Shown here in pieces: positions 53,817 through 63,693 of a stretch of 64,000 nucleotides of DNA. The stretch lies in the NCBI RefSeq assembly GCF_040549045.1, contig NZ_JBEWTB010000002.1, positions 3,956,501 through 4,020,500 of the forward strand. The letters run 5' to 3'. The notes beneath the pieces were generated by a model. It worked only from the letters and a program-made list of their open reading frames with translations. It did not search any database and was not told where the DNA came from. This DNA comes from Endozoicomonas sp. NE40. GTDB taxonomy: Bacteria > Pseudomonadota > Gammaproteobacteria > Pseudomonadales > Endozoicomonadaceae. Numbering within the stretch: the first letter of the stretch is position 1; each line of letters begins with the position of its first letter. A program made the position numbers and the translations under genes.

Positions 53817-54749
53817 TTACTGATCCTGAGCTGGCGGCTTTGGCGTTGACTCCTGAGAAAGGGCAGGAATATTTTCCAGTTGTTTGTCGATACCGGAGTC
53901 CCCGAACAAACCGAAGGTCACGGTATAAAGTAGTGACGGGTTCACATCGCCAAAAGACTGATAACCAATAAATTCGCCTTTTTCGTTCAGGGCATCAGAC
54001 TCAGGGTAATTCAGTCGCAGAACTTCCAGCGCTTCGTTCGCCGGCTCGATCAGCCCCATTCGCTGATAGCCTTCAATCATGATCGCAAGAGCCTCTGGAA
54101 CTGCGGGGGTTTTTTGCAGGTTTTCTACCACATAACGACCACGGTTGGTGGCTGCGACATAGGCTTTACGCTTCATATAGTAATTAGCAGCGTGTATCTC
54201 ATAGGCAGCCAGTCGGTTGCGCAGGGCTATCATGCGCTGTCGGGCGTCCGGCGCATAACGGCTGTCCGGGTAGCGGTTTAGCAGTTCGGAAAACTCACCA
54301 AAAGACTGTCGGGCCTGACCGGGATCACGCTTGGTGTAATCCAGTGGCAGATACCGTTCCAGAAGCCCCATGGCTGAAGTATTGGACGCCAGTCCTTTCA
54401 TGTACAGGGCGTAATCAGCGTTCGGGTGATTGGGGTGCAGGCGCAGGAAGCGGTCAGCAGCAGCGCGTACTGCTTCCGGCTCATAGTTCATGAAGTAGGC
54501 GTAAATAATATCCAGTTGGGATTGTTCAGCAAAGCTGCCAAATGGATAACGGGATTCCAGGGTGCGAAGCGTTTTAATGGCGTCATCGTACTGCCCGCTG
54601 TCGATGGACCGGGTGGCCATCTGATACATTTCGGCTTCAGACAGCGTCTCCGGTACTTCTTCATCCGTAGTGGATGCACAGCCCACCAGTGCTGCACTGA
54701 TAAACAGAGCGGACAGGATGCGGGTAATATTGAATTTGAATATTCTCAT
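53817..54749 (-). CDS. bamD: Outer membrane assembly lipoprotein BamD
   Basis: 310 residues, essential lipoprotein of the BAM complex that inserts beta-barrels. Lipobox LVGC near residue 24. Five TPR-like helical pairs follow (SIDSGQYDDAIKTLRTLESRYPFG and later QARQSFGEFSELLNRYPDSRYA). The ATG at 54749 is chosen over one at 54782 because it puts the signal peptide at the N-terminus. Divergent from rluD, as in most gammaproteobacteria. Confidence 0.94.
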   Translation of the reverse strand: MRIFKFNITRILSALFISAALVGCASTTDEEVPETLSEAEMYQMATRSIDSGQYDDAIKTLRTLESRYPFGSFAEQSQLDIIYAYFMNYEPEAVRAAADRFLRLHPNHPNADYALYMKGLASNTSAMGLLERYLPLDYTKRDPGQARQSFGEFSELLNRYPDSRYAPDARQRMIALRNRLAAYEIHAANYYMKRKAYVAATNRGRYVVENLQKTPAVPEALAIMIEGYQRMGLIEPANEALEVLRLNYPESDALNEKGEFIGYQSFGDVNPSLLYTVTFGLFGDSGIDKQLENIPALSQESTPKPPAQDQ

Positions 54750-54949
54750 GACTTTTATCGGTTTCCGTACTCCGGCATGCATTTTTACGGATAGGGATCA
54801 GCGGCGATTCACCCTAATCTGCATCGGTGGATATGATAAACTACCGGGTTTGTTAATCAGTCTAATTTAAACACAGTCCGCCTGAAACGGAAAGAAAGCA
54901 CACGGGAGAATTGCTCCACCGGTGCAGTTTAGTCGTTATAGCGAACATG

Positions 54950-54984
54950 TAGTAGCCATATAGTAGCTATTAGTTAGTAGCTAT
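54950..54984. repeat. Three 10-bp direct repeats in the bamD-rluD gap
   Basis: TAGTAGCCAT at 54950, TAGTAGCTAT at 54961 and 54975. They lie in the divergent promoter region of bamD and rluD. They may be regulator sites or a slipped-strand duplication. Confidence 0.35.
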
Positions 54985-55029
54985 GCAGCAACGGGCGGAC
55001 GTATCTTTTTTTGTTTGAGTATTAATTGA

Positions 55030-55989
55030 ATGAGTGAACAATTCGATCAGCAGGTCGTTGTGCCTGACGAATTAGGTGCGAAACGCTTTGACCAGATCGC
55101 CGCCGCCTGCTTCCCTGATTTTTCCCGGGCGCGCCTGCAGGAATGGATCAAAAATGGCGACCTGCTGGTCGATGGTAAGCAGCGTAAGCCCAAAGAAAAG
55201 CTGGTGGGTGGTGAGACTCTGTCATTGTCCGTAGTCGTTGAAGACTCTGAACACTGGCAGGCAGAAGAGATTCCGCTGGATATTGTGTATGAAGATGACG
55301 ATATTCTGGTGATCAACAAGCCTGCGGGCCTGGTGGTACACCCGGCAGCGGGTAATCGCAGCGGCACTCTTTTGAATGGACTCCTGTTCCATTGCCCTGA
55401 TCTGGCATCGGTACCCCGTGCCGGTATTGTTCACCGTCTGGATAAAGACACCACCGGTCTGATGGTGGTTGCCAAAAACCTTGCGGCACACACCGATCTG
55501 GTGGCGCAGTTGCAGGAACGTTCGGTGAGTCGTGAATATGAAGCGATCACCTATGGTGTTATGACAGCGGGAGGAACCGTCGATCAGCCTATTGGCCGTC
55601 ACGCGACTAACCGTTTGAAGATGGCGGTCACTGCCGGTGGTAAACCCTCTGTCACCCATTACCGGGTCCTGCAGAAATACAGAAACCATACGCATATCCG
55701 CTGTAAGCTGGAAACCGGTCGTACCCACCAGATTCGGGTACATATGAGCCATATCCGTTACCCATTGTTTGGTGATGAGACTTATGCCGGCCGTCTGCGC
55801 CTGCCAAAAGGTTGTGGCGAGGACATGATCGAACAGCTGCGTCGTTTCCGACGTCAGGCACTGCATGCCCGCCGTCTGGGTCTGATTCACCCTGCAACCG
55901 GTGAGTTTATGGAGTGGGAAGCGCCCCTGCCAGATGATATGGTTAGCCTGCTGGCGCTTCTGACAGAGGATGCCAGAGAGGCAAAATAA
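55030..55989 (+). CDS. rluD: 23S rRNA pseudouridine synthase RluD
   Basis: Makes pseudouridines 1911, 1915 and 1917 in helix 69 of 23S rRNA. 319 residues with an N-terminal S4 domain (about 18-80) and the catalytic HRLDKDTTG motif with Asp138. Later motifs TGRTHQIRVH and LHARRL match RluA/RluD. Start ATG 55030; ribosome site weak. Followed by pgeF 15 bases later. Confidence 0.94.
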   Translation: MSEQFDQQVVVPDELGAKRFDQIAAACFPDFSRARLQEWIKNGDLLVDGKQRKPKEKLVGGETLSLSVVVEDSEHWQAEEIPLDIVYEDDDILVINKPAGLVVHPAAGNRSGTLLNGLLFHCPDLASVPRAGIVHRLDKDTTGLMVVAKNLAAHTDLVAQLQERSVSREYEAITYGVMTAGGTVDQPIGRHATNRLKMAVTAGGKPSVTHYRVLQKYRNHTHIRCKLETGRTHQIRVHMSHIRYPLFGDETYAGRLRLPKGCGEDMIEQLRRFRRQALHARRLGLIHPATGEFMEWEAPLPDDMVSLLALLTEDAREAK

Positions 55990-56004
55990 TCCGAGGCAGT
56001 CCCT

Positions 56005-56754
56005 ATGACCTTTGAACACCGCTACCTGATTCCCGACTGGCCGGCTCCGGCCTGTGTTAAAGCTTGTGTTACCCGGCGGGAAGGCGGTGTCAGCCAGGGA
56101 AACTTCAGCAGCTTCAATCTTGGCCTTCGTTCCGGGGATGCTTCTGAGCATGTTCTGGCCAATCGTCATCAACTGCGTGAGGATTATGGCTGGGACTGTG
56201 AACCGCAATGGTTAAGGCAGGTTCACGGCACACATGTCGTGAAAGCTTCAGACAGCTCAGAGGAGCAGGAAGGCGATGCTGTCTGGACGGACTCTTCTGG
56301 TTTGCCCTGTGCCGTTCTGACCGCAGACTGTCTGCCGGTGCTTTTCTGTGACCGTAACGGTTCAACCGTTGCAGCCGCTCATGCAGGCTGGAAAGGGTTG
56401 CAGGCGGGTGTGCTGGAAAATACGCTGAAGGCTATGTCATGCCCTGCATCAGAGGTCATGGCCTGGCTGGGGCCTGCGATCAGCCAGAAGCATTTTGAAG
56501 TAGGGCCTGAGGTTCGCTCCGCATTTCTTGATATTGATCCTGAAGCGGCAGCCGCCTTTACTCCCGGAACCGGTGATCGCTGGCATGGCGATCTGTACCA
56601 GCTGGCACGACAGAGACTTGGTTCAGCCGGAGTGCCTGCCATTTATGGTGGTGGCTACTGCACCTTTGAACAGCAGCAGACGTTTTTTTCTTATCGCCGG
56701 GATGGCAAAGAGTCAGGTAGACTGGCAAGTGTTATCTGGCTTGAAAAAAACTAA
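56005..56754 (+). CDS. pgeF: Peptidoglycan editing factor PgeF (YfiH, DUF152 laccase-like)
   Basis: 249 residues. Conserved metal-site motifs RQVHGTHVVK, ADCLPVLF and HAGWKGLQAGVLE match the YfiH/LACC1 family, reported as oxidoreductase or nucleoside-processing enzymes and as a factor removing wrongly incorporated L-Ser from muropeptides. CCGAGG lies before the ATG. Co-transcribed with rluD. Confidence 0.92.
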   Translation: MTFEHRYLIPDWPAPACVKACVTRREGGVSQGNFSSFNLGLRSGDASEHVLANRHQLREDYGWDCEPQWLRQVHGTHVVKASDSSEEQEGDAVWTDSSGLPCAVLTADCLPVLFCDRNGSTVAAAHAGWKGLQAGVLENTLKAMSCPASEVMAWLGPAISQKHFEVGPEVRSAFLDIDPEAAAAFTPGTGDRWHGDLYQLARQRLGSAGVPAIYGGGYCTFEQQQTFFSYRRDGKESGRLASVIWLEKN

Positions 56755-56815
56755 TCCGGTCGCCATATAAAACAACAGAAGCAAACAAAACGGTGGCAGA
56801 CGCAGGAGAAAGCCA

Positions 56816-59383
56816 ATGCGAGCTGACAGACTAACCAGCAAATTACAGTCCGCGCTGTCTGATGCGCAGTCGCTGGCGATCGGTAAAGACCATAATCAGA
56901 TTGAACCGGTACACCTGCTGATGGCCCTGATTGACCAGCAGGGCGGTTCGATCAAACCACTGTTAATGCAGACCGGCTTTAATATTCAGCAACTGTCGGA
57001 AGAATTAAATCAGTTACTGAATCAGGTACCTGTTATCAAGAACCCGACAGGTGATATACAGCCATCGCAGAATACTCTCAGGATACTGAACCTTTCCGAC
57101 AAGAAAGCCCAGCAGGAGGGCGACCAGTTTATTGCCAGTGAAACCGTGTTGCTGGCGATGATGGAAGGCAATACCCCTCTGGCAAAATTGCTTAACAGTC
57201 AGGGGGTTAGCAAACAGGCACTGGAAAATGCCATTAAAAACATTCGTGGTGGTGGAACCGTTGATGACCCGAATGCTGAAGATAATCGCAACTCCCTGAG
57301 TAAATACACCGTTGATTTAACGGCTCTGGCTGAACAGGGCAAGCTGGACCCGGTGATTGGTCGAGATGATGAAATTCGTCGTACGATTCAGGTCCTTCAG
57401 CGTCGTACCAAGAATAACCCGGTGATTATTGGCGAACCGGGTGTGGGTAAAACGGCCATTGTTGAAGGACTGGCACAGCGGATAGTCAACGGTGAAGTAC
57501 CGGAAGGCATTAAAGGTAAACGACTCTTATCGCTGGATATGGGTTCCCTGATTGCCGGGGCCAAGTTCCGGGGTGAGTTTGAAGAACGCCTGAAAGCCGT
57601 ATTGAATGACCTCTCCAAACAGGAAGGTCAGATCATTCTGTTTATTGATGAACTGCATACCATGGTGGGTGCGGGTAAGGCTGATGGTGCGATGGATGCG
57701 GGGAATATGCTCAAGCCCGCACTGGCCCGCGGTGAGCTGCACTGTGTGGGGGCGACGACACTGGATGAGTATCGTCAGTACATTGAAAAGGATGCCGCCC
57801 TTGAGCGTCGTTTTCAGAAAGTGCTGGTGGATGAGCCTACTGAGGAAGATGCCATTGCTATTCTGCGCGGTTTGAAAGAGCGCTACGAGGTGCATCATGG
57901 CGTGGATATCACCGACCCGGCGATTGTTGCTGCTGCACGACTGTCGCAACGCTATATCACTGACCGGCAGTTACCGGATAAGGCTATTGATCTGATCGAC
58001 GAAGCGGCCAGCCGGATTCGCATGGAGATGGATTCCAAACCGGAAGCTATGGATCGTCTTGAGCGCCGTCTGATCCAGCTGAAAATTGAACAGGAAGCGC
58101 TGAAGAAAGAAGACGACAGCGCATCTAAAGAGCGTCTCAGTCGTTTAAATGAACAGGTTGCAGAGCTGGAGCGGGAATACTCTGATCTGGAAGGTGTCTG
58201 GAAAACCGAGAAAACGGTTCTGCATGGTTCTCAAAAACTGAGGGAAGAAAAAGAGCAGTTGTTAATAGAGCTTGAAGCGGCTCGCCGTCAGGGGGATCTG
58301 ACGAAAATGTCCGAGATCCAGTACGGTCGCCTGCCGCAGCTTGAGAAAGAGCTGGAACAGGCAGATGCAGCGGATGCGGGGGATCTGCAACTGCTTCGAA
58401 ACCGGGTAACGGATGAGGAAATTGCCGAAGTTGTATCCAAGTGGACGGGGATTCCAGTTGCCAAAATGCTGGAAGGGGAGCGGGATAAACTGCTGCGAAT
58501 GGAAGAGGCTCTGCATGACCGGGTGATTGGTCAGGATGAAGCGATTGTCGCTGTTTCCAATGCAGTGCGTCGCTCCAGAGCCGGGCTGTCAGATCCGAAC
58601 CGTCCAAATGGTTCATTTATGTTCCTTGGCCCTACCGGCGTAGGTAAAACGGAGCTGTGTAAAGCGTTGGCGCAGTTCCTGTTCGACACTGAAGATGCCA
58701 TTGTCCGGATTGATATGTCCGAGTTTATGGAAAAGCATTCTGTCTCCCGCCTGCTGGGAGCGCCTCCGGGTTATGTGGGGTACGAAGAGGGTGGTTATCT
58801 GACCGAAGCTGTACGTCGTAAGCCGTATTCTGTGGTGCTGATGGATGAAGTGGAAAAGGCACATCCTGACGTGTTTAATATCCTTCTGCAGGTCTTGGAA
58901 GATGGTCGTCTTACTGACGGCCAGGGGCGAACCGTTGATTTCAGGAACACCGTTATTGTAATGACGTCGAACCTTGGCTCGGATGTTATCCAGACCATGC
59001 AGGGAGAAGACTTTGAGGCGTTGAAATCTACCATGATGGATGTGGTGGGTCAGCATTTCCGCCCTGAGTTTGTTAACCGTATTGATGAGCTGGTGGTGTT
59101 CCACTCTCTGACCCGTGATCAGATTGAAGGCATTGCCAGTATTCAGATTCAGCGTCTTAATAAACGACTGGCTGAAAACGACCTGTCACTGACCCTGTCA
59201 GATGAAGCCATGAAAAAACTGGCGCAGGTCGGGTTTGACCCGGTATACGGCGCTCGTCCACTGAAACGGGCGATTCAGCGCAGTATTGAAAACCCGCTGG
59301 CTGAGGCGATTCTCTCTGGTCGTTATGTGCCGGGCGATACCATCAGGGCAGTGGTCAGTGAGGATAAAATTAATTTTGAGTAA
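56816..59383 (+). CDS. clpB: Chaperone ClpB
   Basis: 855 residues, AAA+ disaggregase working with DnaK. Clp N-domain (residues 1-150), first AAA module with GEPGVGKT (about 205), the middle coiled-coil domain (about 410-530), second AAA module with GPTGVGKT (about 605) and the pore motif GYVGYEEGG. GGAG precedes the ATG. A heat-shock promoter is expected but I could not place one with confidence in the 60-bp gap. Confidence 0.97.
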   Translation: MRADRLTSKLQSALSDAQSLAIGKDHNQIEPVHLLMALIDQQGGSIKPLLMQTGFNIQQLSEELNQLLNQVPVIKNPTGDIQPSQNTLRILNLSDKKAQQEGDQFIASETVLLAMMEGNTPLAKLLNSQGVSKQALENAIKNIRGGGTVDDPNAEDNRNSLSKYTVDLTALAEQGKLDPVIGRDDEIRRTIQVLQRRTKNNPVIIGEPGVGKTAIVEGLAQRIVNGEVPEGIKGKRLLSLDMGSLIAGAKFRGEFEERLKAVLNDLSKQEGQIILFIDELHTMVGAGKADGAMDAGNMLKPALARGELHCVGATTLDEYRQYIEKDAALERRFQKVLVDEPTEEDAIAILRGLKERYEVHHGVDITDPAIVAAARLSQRYITDRQLPDKAIDLIDEAASRIRMEMDSKPEAMDRLERRLIQLKIEQEALKKEDDSASKERLSRLNEQVAELEREYSDLEGVWKTEKTVLHGSQKLREEKEQLLIELEAARRQGDLTKMSEIQYGRLPQLEKELEQADAADAGDLQLLRNRVTDEEIAEVVSKWTGIPVAKMLEGERDKLLRMEEALHDRVIGQDEAIVAVSNAVRRSRAGLSDPNRPNGSFMFLGPTGVGKTELCKALAQFLFDTEDAIVRIDMSEFMEKHSVSRLLGAPPGYVGYEEGGYLTEAVRRKPYSVVLMDEVEKAHPDVFNILLQVLEDGRLTDGQGRTVDFRNTVIVMTSNLGSDVIQTMQGEDFEALKSTMMDVVGQHFRPEFVNRIDELVVFHSLTRDQIEGIASIQIQRLNKRLAENDLSLTLSDEAMKKLAQVGFDPVYGARPLKRAIQRSIENPLAEAILSGRYVPGDTIRAVVSEDKINFE

Positions 59384-59411
59384 TGGCTGATCACTACAAC
59401 TAATGTTCTGG

Positions 59412-59440
59412 GGAGCAGGGTCTACTGCTCCTCGTTCTTT
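59412..59440 (+). terminator. Weak terminator after clpB
   Basis: GGAGCAG / CTGCTCC stem with a six-base loop and a short T-rich stretch, 28 bases after the clpB stop. Confidence 0.55.
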
Positions 59441-59525
59441 ACCTCTGCTCAGTGCCTGAGCCTGCCTGTTTTTGTCCAATGGGTGGGTTCAACGCTGTCT
59501 GAAGTTCTGGGAAAACGGGACTAAG

Positions 59526-59660
59526 CCGCTTAACTTTCTCAAACTGGATATTTCAGTGGAAACAGGTATCAAGAACAAGCGAAAGACGTGTGACTGGGAC
59601 GAAGACTACATGATGAAGGTTCTCGGGCTGATTGATTTATGATCATGTTTTTGCCGTGGA
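59526..59660 (+). pseudogene. ISAs1/H-repeat-type transposase remnant, C-terminal end only
   Basis: The frame 59526-59642 encodes LNFLKLD, then KNKRKTCDWDEDYMMKVLGLID and stop, the C-terminal end of an ISAs1-family (H-repeat-associated) DDE transposase. The same sequence occurs in opposite orientation at 63694-63834. Similarity runs on past the stop to a shared TGCCGTG end at about 59659. The stop codon of the 1305-aa gene begins at 59661, so the IS edge and the gene end touch. The stretch 59441-59525 matches neither copy and contains nothing I can name. Confidence 0.75.
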
Positions 59661-62600
59661 TCACTCTCTAACCGTGGAGGTTGATTGCAACATGTGGCGG
59701 GCAGTTTCTCGCACAGACCTGACCTGAGTTGGTGTTTGAATAAATTCCCAGTGTCGGCACAGCTTTCCTTGCATGATGGTGTCAATCACCATTTCATCAA
59801 GGTTATTCTCGGTAACCTCTCCCGCCAGTAACTTGTGAGCCATATTTTCTGCGGCAAAGAATGTTCCTGTTCGTCCCAGTCCGGCAAGGCAATTTACCAC
59901 AATTTGTTTACCTTCACAGGCTGCTTTTTCCTCTGTCACCAAGGCGATAAGCTCTGTTAAAAGTTCGGGAGGCATGCCTTTGTGATCAGGCCAGAACGGA
60001 CAGGAAATTTGCCGCACTACACGCTCACCGTTTGGCCCTGAAACCGAAAATGTTCGAACGGTAACTTCTGGTGCTTCTTTTTCCGCGAATTCTGGATTCG
60101 TTAGGCGATGGAATTTCACTATTTTTTGACCCAGTTTACGAATTTGATAACCCCCATCCAGTATCAATGGCTTGTCATCGGAAATTTGCGCCCAGTGAAA
60201 CCGGTAGAAGCCTTTATCACTGTGTCGGTCCTCGTCGTGAATCAAATCCAGGAATAGTCCGACATTTTCCTGTTCAGCCATTCTAAGGACAGCGGGCATT
60301 TCTTTAGGAACAGGCCCCTTCATGGCAATACCTGCCTGCCGGTTGTCATAAATAATTCTGTGTGCGCTCAGTTTCAGGCTTTTCTTTGACTCATCCGCAA
60401 CGGAAACCAGAGTGTCAGTCCGAAGCTCCGACTGTTTACTATCAACCGGTATTTTACTTTGTATCTTTTGGAGACTGTTTTTTTCCGTTATGCCCAAAGC
60501 TTTGGCGAGTTGCTTTATTTTTTCTTTAAATGGCAGATTTTGAGTGGATTGAATTTGTTTTGCCTTCTTATGACCTGATAGTTTTTCTTTCAGCTTTTTG
60601 TGGTTCTGCTTGTCATATTTTATAGCCTGAAGGCTTTTGGCTGTTTCTTCTTCGCTGCTTGTTTTACTTAGAACAACAAGGCAGTTCGACAGCTTTTGAT
60701 CGAGTTCTCTAATGACCCGTTTTCCTTTTTTAGATACAGTGCTTTCTATCGCTGTAGCAGCCGTATTAAGTATCTGGCGAGTAACACCGACAGCCTTTTG
60801 ATAATCCCCGGTCTCATGGATATCAGGGTGCTGGATAATAATATTCTCACAAAGAGTGTCGATAAATTTCATCAGCTTATTATTGATGAAATTTAAGATG
60901 TTTGCATTTTTGCGATCCGGAGTGCTTTCCGTGATAATTTTCCTGTACGACTCCCTGACTATCTCAACTTCCCCGCAGGAATTCCATTCTAGCTGCTTAG
61001 TTCCAGCTTCCTGGTCCTCGCCGACACATTGAGTCGTTTTTGCTAATAGATCGGTCTGCTCCTCGATATCAGGAAGTACATCTTTAATGCGTTTCCATTC
61101 CCTGGAAAAAAACTGTTCTGTGGTGCACCCATGAAAATAACGTAGGACATAGAACTGACTCAGCATTGGAGGTAAAGAATCAGGATTCAGTTTAGAGCCA
61201 AGTTTTTTCATATATTGGGAGAAACGTTGCTTATGTTCGTGAAAAGGGAGTTTTCCATACTCTTTATGCACTTCTTCAGTGTGTTTCTCGAGCCAGTTTT
61301 TTAACAGCGTCATTTTCCGTTGTAATTCCCGATATTCATGATACTGTGTGGATTGTTTTTCTATTTCGGTTGGAATGCCATCCCAATGGCTATCAAGGAC
61401 AAGCTGATACAGCTTTCTTGCACTGAGACTGGAGGCTTTGTCCGTTGTGGTAGTCATATCAATCGTGGTGGTCATTTCTTGTAGTGAGGCGGGGTCAAGC
61501 TGATCAAGACTGCTGTATTGTCCATGAACCAATTGTTTAAGAGTTTCTCGAGTACCCCCTGACCCAAAAAGCTGGATAAATCCTAATTTCGGGTGAATGA
61601 CATTAATCGGGTAGGAGAGTTCCTGGTCGTACTCTTGTTGAGATTTAACATCTTCCCCTATAAGATAAGGCACTTTTACCATATGAAGATGCATGCGAGA
61701 ACTCTCTGCAAAAACTTTCTCCTGCTTTGGTCCATAAAGTTTTGAAATATCTTCTCTCTCCGACAACGTCTGCTTAAAAATGTAAAAATGCAGCTCTACA
61801 TTCGGGTCTCTAACGTCATTAAAGCTATTAGCAAGCGTTCTTGTTATCGAAAGTAACTGGTTTCCACTTATGGAAACTTCTACAATCCCCAATTTTTTAT
61901 ACCCAGCCTGATAGGCTTTAGTGGCCTCTCCAATCAAGGCTTTAATATGAGCACTGGTTGATTTAGGCTCGGGTTTAGCAGTAGAAATCATTATTTTTGG
62001 TCGTGCAGAGGCTGGAATATAGGGTTCCAGAAAGTCATATAACAGAGTGCCGCCACGCTCCATCGTAAGAATTACCTCGCAGGGAGCCCGGGATATTTTT
62101 TCTCCCATTTGTCTCAAGGCATCCTGTTGTTGCTGCAGATATTTCCAGTAAATGATTCCGGCACCCTCCCTGTGGCGATGACCTTTTCGAATCAATTCAA
62201 TTCGTCTGCATACTTCGTCAGGTTCCAGATCCGGTGATTCAAGAAAGTCAGGGGTTAGTGCTTCTGGTTGTGCAATAAATATCTCCGGATTAGTGATACG
62301 AACGACATTTAACTGTTCAAAAGGCGTTTGATTATGTGGCTGCTTATTTTGGGCTGGCAAAACCTCAGTTTCTGATGTTTTTTTAACGATTTTACAGGGC
62401 TGTGGGGGATAGTTTATAAAATTTGGCAGTCGTTTTTGGGCAGTTACGTCTTTCAGCTTCTCCATTCTGGATTGGCTGTCACGGGAAGCCTTTTCTGACG
62501 ACGTTGTTGAATCGGGTGTGTCTTCAGGTTTGATAGAAACCGTTTTTTCACTCAGGCTCTCAAGGGCCTGATATCGCCCTGCCATCAGATTCCTGAGTGT

Positions 62601-63578
62601 CCCTCTCGGTCCTTCATCACTGTATAACTGAAGAAGCCCCTTTTCAGAGTGAATGACGTTAACAGGAACGGTTTGATTTTCACCATATTCAAGATATTTA
62701 TCTACATCTTCTCCATGCAAGAAGGGTGTTTTTACGGAATGGAAATGAATGAAGCTATTATTAGATACAATCGTTTCCTGTTTCTTTCTTTGAGAATTTA
62801 CGAATTCAGGAGATGTAACTATTGTTTGTTGCATTACATAAAGATGGAGTTCAGTACTAGTCTCCAATTTAGCGCCAGCTCTCTCCAGTTTTTCAGTATA
62901 CTCGGAAAGATGCCTTAAAATGTATAACATTTGCCCACCAGTGACAGACACTTCTACAAGACCTATTCGCCGATATCCCTGATCGTAGGCTTCCTGAATC
63001 TGCCTCAGCAGATATTCCATAGTTGCGGCCCAGGTGTTTTCCTCGAGTTTCGCAGTTGATATTACAGCTTTCGGGCGCCCCTTCTCTGGAATATAGGTTT
63101 CAAGACAGTCGTATAAAAATGTACCACCCCGTTCCATCGTGAATATAATTTCACTGGGGTGTTTGGCGACTTCTTCACCAAGGGCTTTCAGGGCTGTTTG
63201 TTGCGCTTTCAGGTATTCCCAGTAGATCAGTCCCCCATCTTGTTTGCCACGTTGCCCCTTGCGAACATGCTTAATGTGTTTTTGTAATTCCTTGGGGGCG
63301 GCAGTGCCTATGTAGTCTGGGTGCAGCATATCAGGGGATTTAAGATATTTTTCCGGATCAGGAATACGTATCACCTTCAATCGTTTAAAGGCTGCCCCCC
63401 GCTGGTCACCGGTTAAATCAGGTGAGTCAAATTCAGTATTGTGAGTCGGAGACTCAGGTAACTTTTTGCTAGAAGGCTGACCGTCACAGGTCTCCCCAGC
63501 CGCTTCTTCGGTTGGATGTGGGCGTTTAATGTTGTAAGGCTTGTTAATAAGCGGATTGCTGGAAATGTGTGCGTCCAT
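59661..63578 (-). CDS. Multidomain protein: two phosphoribosyltransferase-like repeats plus C-terminal tyrosine phosphatase
   Basis: 1305 residues, no signal peptide. Residues about 63-345 and 419-695 are repeats of each other (RLKVIRI / QLNVVRI, LIYWEYL / IIYWKYL, FTMERGGTFLYD / LTMERGGTLLYD, VEVSVTGG / VEVSISGN). The RGG loop and the VEVSxTGG strand-loop recall the PPi and PRPP loops of type I phosphoribosyltransferases. Residues 700-1050 are helical. Residues about 1065-1295 are a classical tyrosine phosphatase: WPD 1196-1198, active loop NCLAGLGRTG with Cys1230 and Arg1236, Q-loop QTPTQ. Asn replaces the usual His before the Cys. AT-richer than its neighbours by eye and flanked by IS remnants. 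Likely a host-directed effector (inference). Confidence 0.8.
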   Translation of the reverse strand: MDAHISSNPLINKPYNIKRPHPTEEAAGETCDGQPSSKKLPESPTHNTEFDSPDLTGDQRGAAFKRLKVIRIPDPEKYLKSPDMLHPDYIGTAAPKELQKHIKHVRKGQRGKQDGGLIYWEYLKAQQTALKALGEEVAKHPSEIIFTMERGGTFLYDCLETYIPEKGRPKAVISTAKLEENTWAATMEYLLRQIQEAYDQGYRRIGLVEVSVTGGQMLYILRHLSEYTEKLERAGAKLETSTELHLYVMQQTIVTSPEFVNSQRKKQETIVSNNSFIHFHSVKTPFLHGEDVDKYLEYGENQTVPVNVIHSEKGLLQLYSDEGPRGTLRNLMAGRYQALESLSEKTVSIKPEDTPDSTTSSEKASRDSQSRMEKLKDVTAQKRLPNFINYPPQPCKIVKKTSETEVLPAQNKQPHNQTPFEQLNVVRITNPEIFIAQPEALTPDFLESPDLEPDEVCRRIELIRKGHRHREGAGIIYWKYLQQQQDALRQMGEKISRAPCEVILTMERGGTLLYDFLEPYIPASARPKIMISTAKPEPKSTSAHIKALIGEATKAYQAGYKKLGIVEVSISGNQLLSITRTLANSFNDVRDPNVELHFYIFKQTLSEREDISKLYGPKQEKVFAESSRMHLHMVKVPYLIGEDVKSQQEYDQELSYPINVIHPKLGFIQLFGSGGTRETLKQLVHGQYSSLDQLDPASLQEMTTTIDMTTTTDKASSLSARKLYQLVLDSHWDGIPTEIEKQSTQYHEYRELQRKMTLLKNWLEKHTEEVHKEYGKLPFHEHKQRFSQYMKKLGSKLNPDSLPPMLSQFYVLRYFHGCTTEQFFSREWKRIKDVLPDIEEQTDLLAKTTQCVGEDQEAGTKQLEWNSCGEVEIVRESYRKIITESTPDRKNANILNFINNKLMKFIDTLCENIIIQHPDIHETGDYQKAVGVTRQILNTAATAIESTVSKKGKRVIRELDQKLSNCLVVLSKTSSEEETAKSLQAIKYDKQNHKKLKEKLSGHKKAKQIQSTQNLPFKEKIKQLAKALGITEKNSLQKIQSKIPVDSKQSELRTDTLVSVADESKKSLKLSAHRIIYDNRQAGIAMKGPVPKEMPAVLRMAEQENVGLFLDLIHDEDRHSDKGFYRFHWAQISDDKPLILDGGYQIRKLGQKIVKFHRLTNPEFAEKEAPEVTVRTFSVSGPNGERVVRQISCPFWPDHKGMPPELLTELIALVTEEKAACEGKQIVVNCLAGLGRTGTFFAAENMAHKLLAGEVTENNLDEMVIDTIMQGKLCRHWEFIQTPTQVRSVRETARHMLQSTSTVRE

Positions 63579-63693
63579 TGCTGATCACCGAGCGAGTTAA
63601 TTTTTAATAATATTTTTTGACAGCGTTGCTTTGTAGAAGTTCAACGTCAGATTGAAATAGCAGTCACGTTAGTTAATAAAAAGGCGGTGTCAA

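Noticed and set aside
55222..56208. A 328-codon minus-strand frame across rluD and pgeF
   Set aside because: Antisense to two clearly conserved genes, with no protein features of its own.
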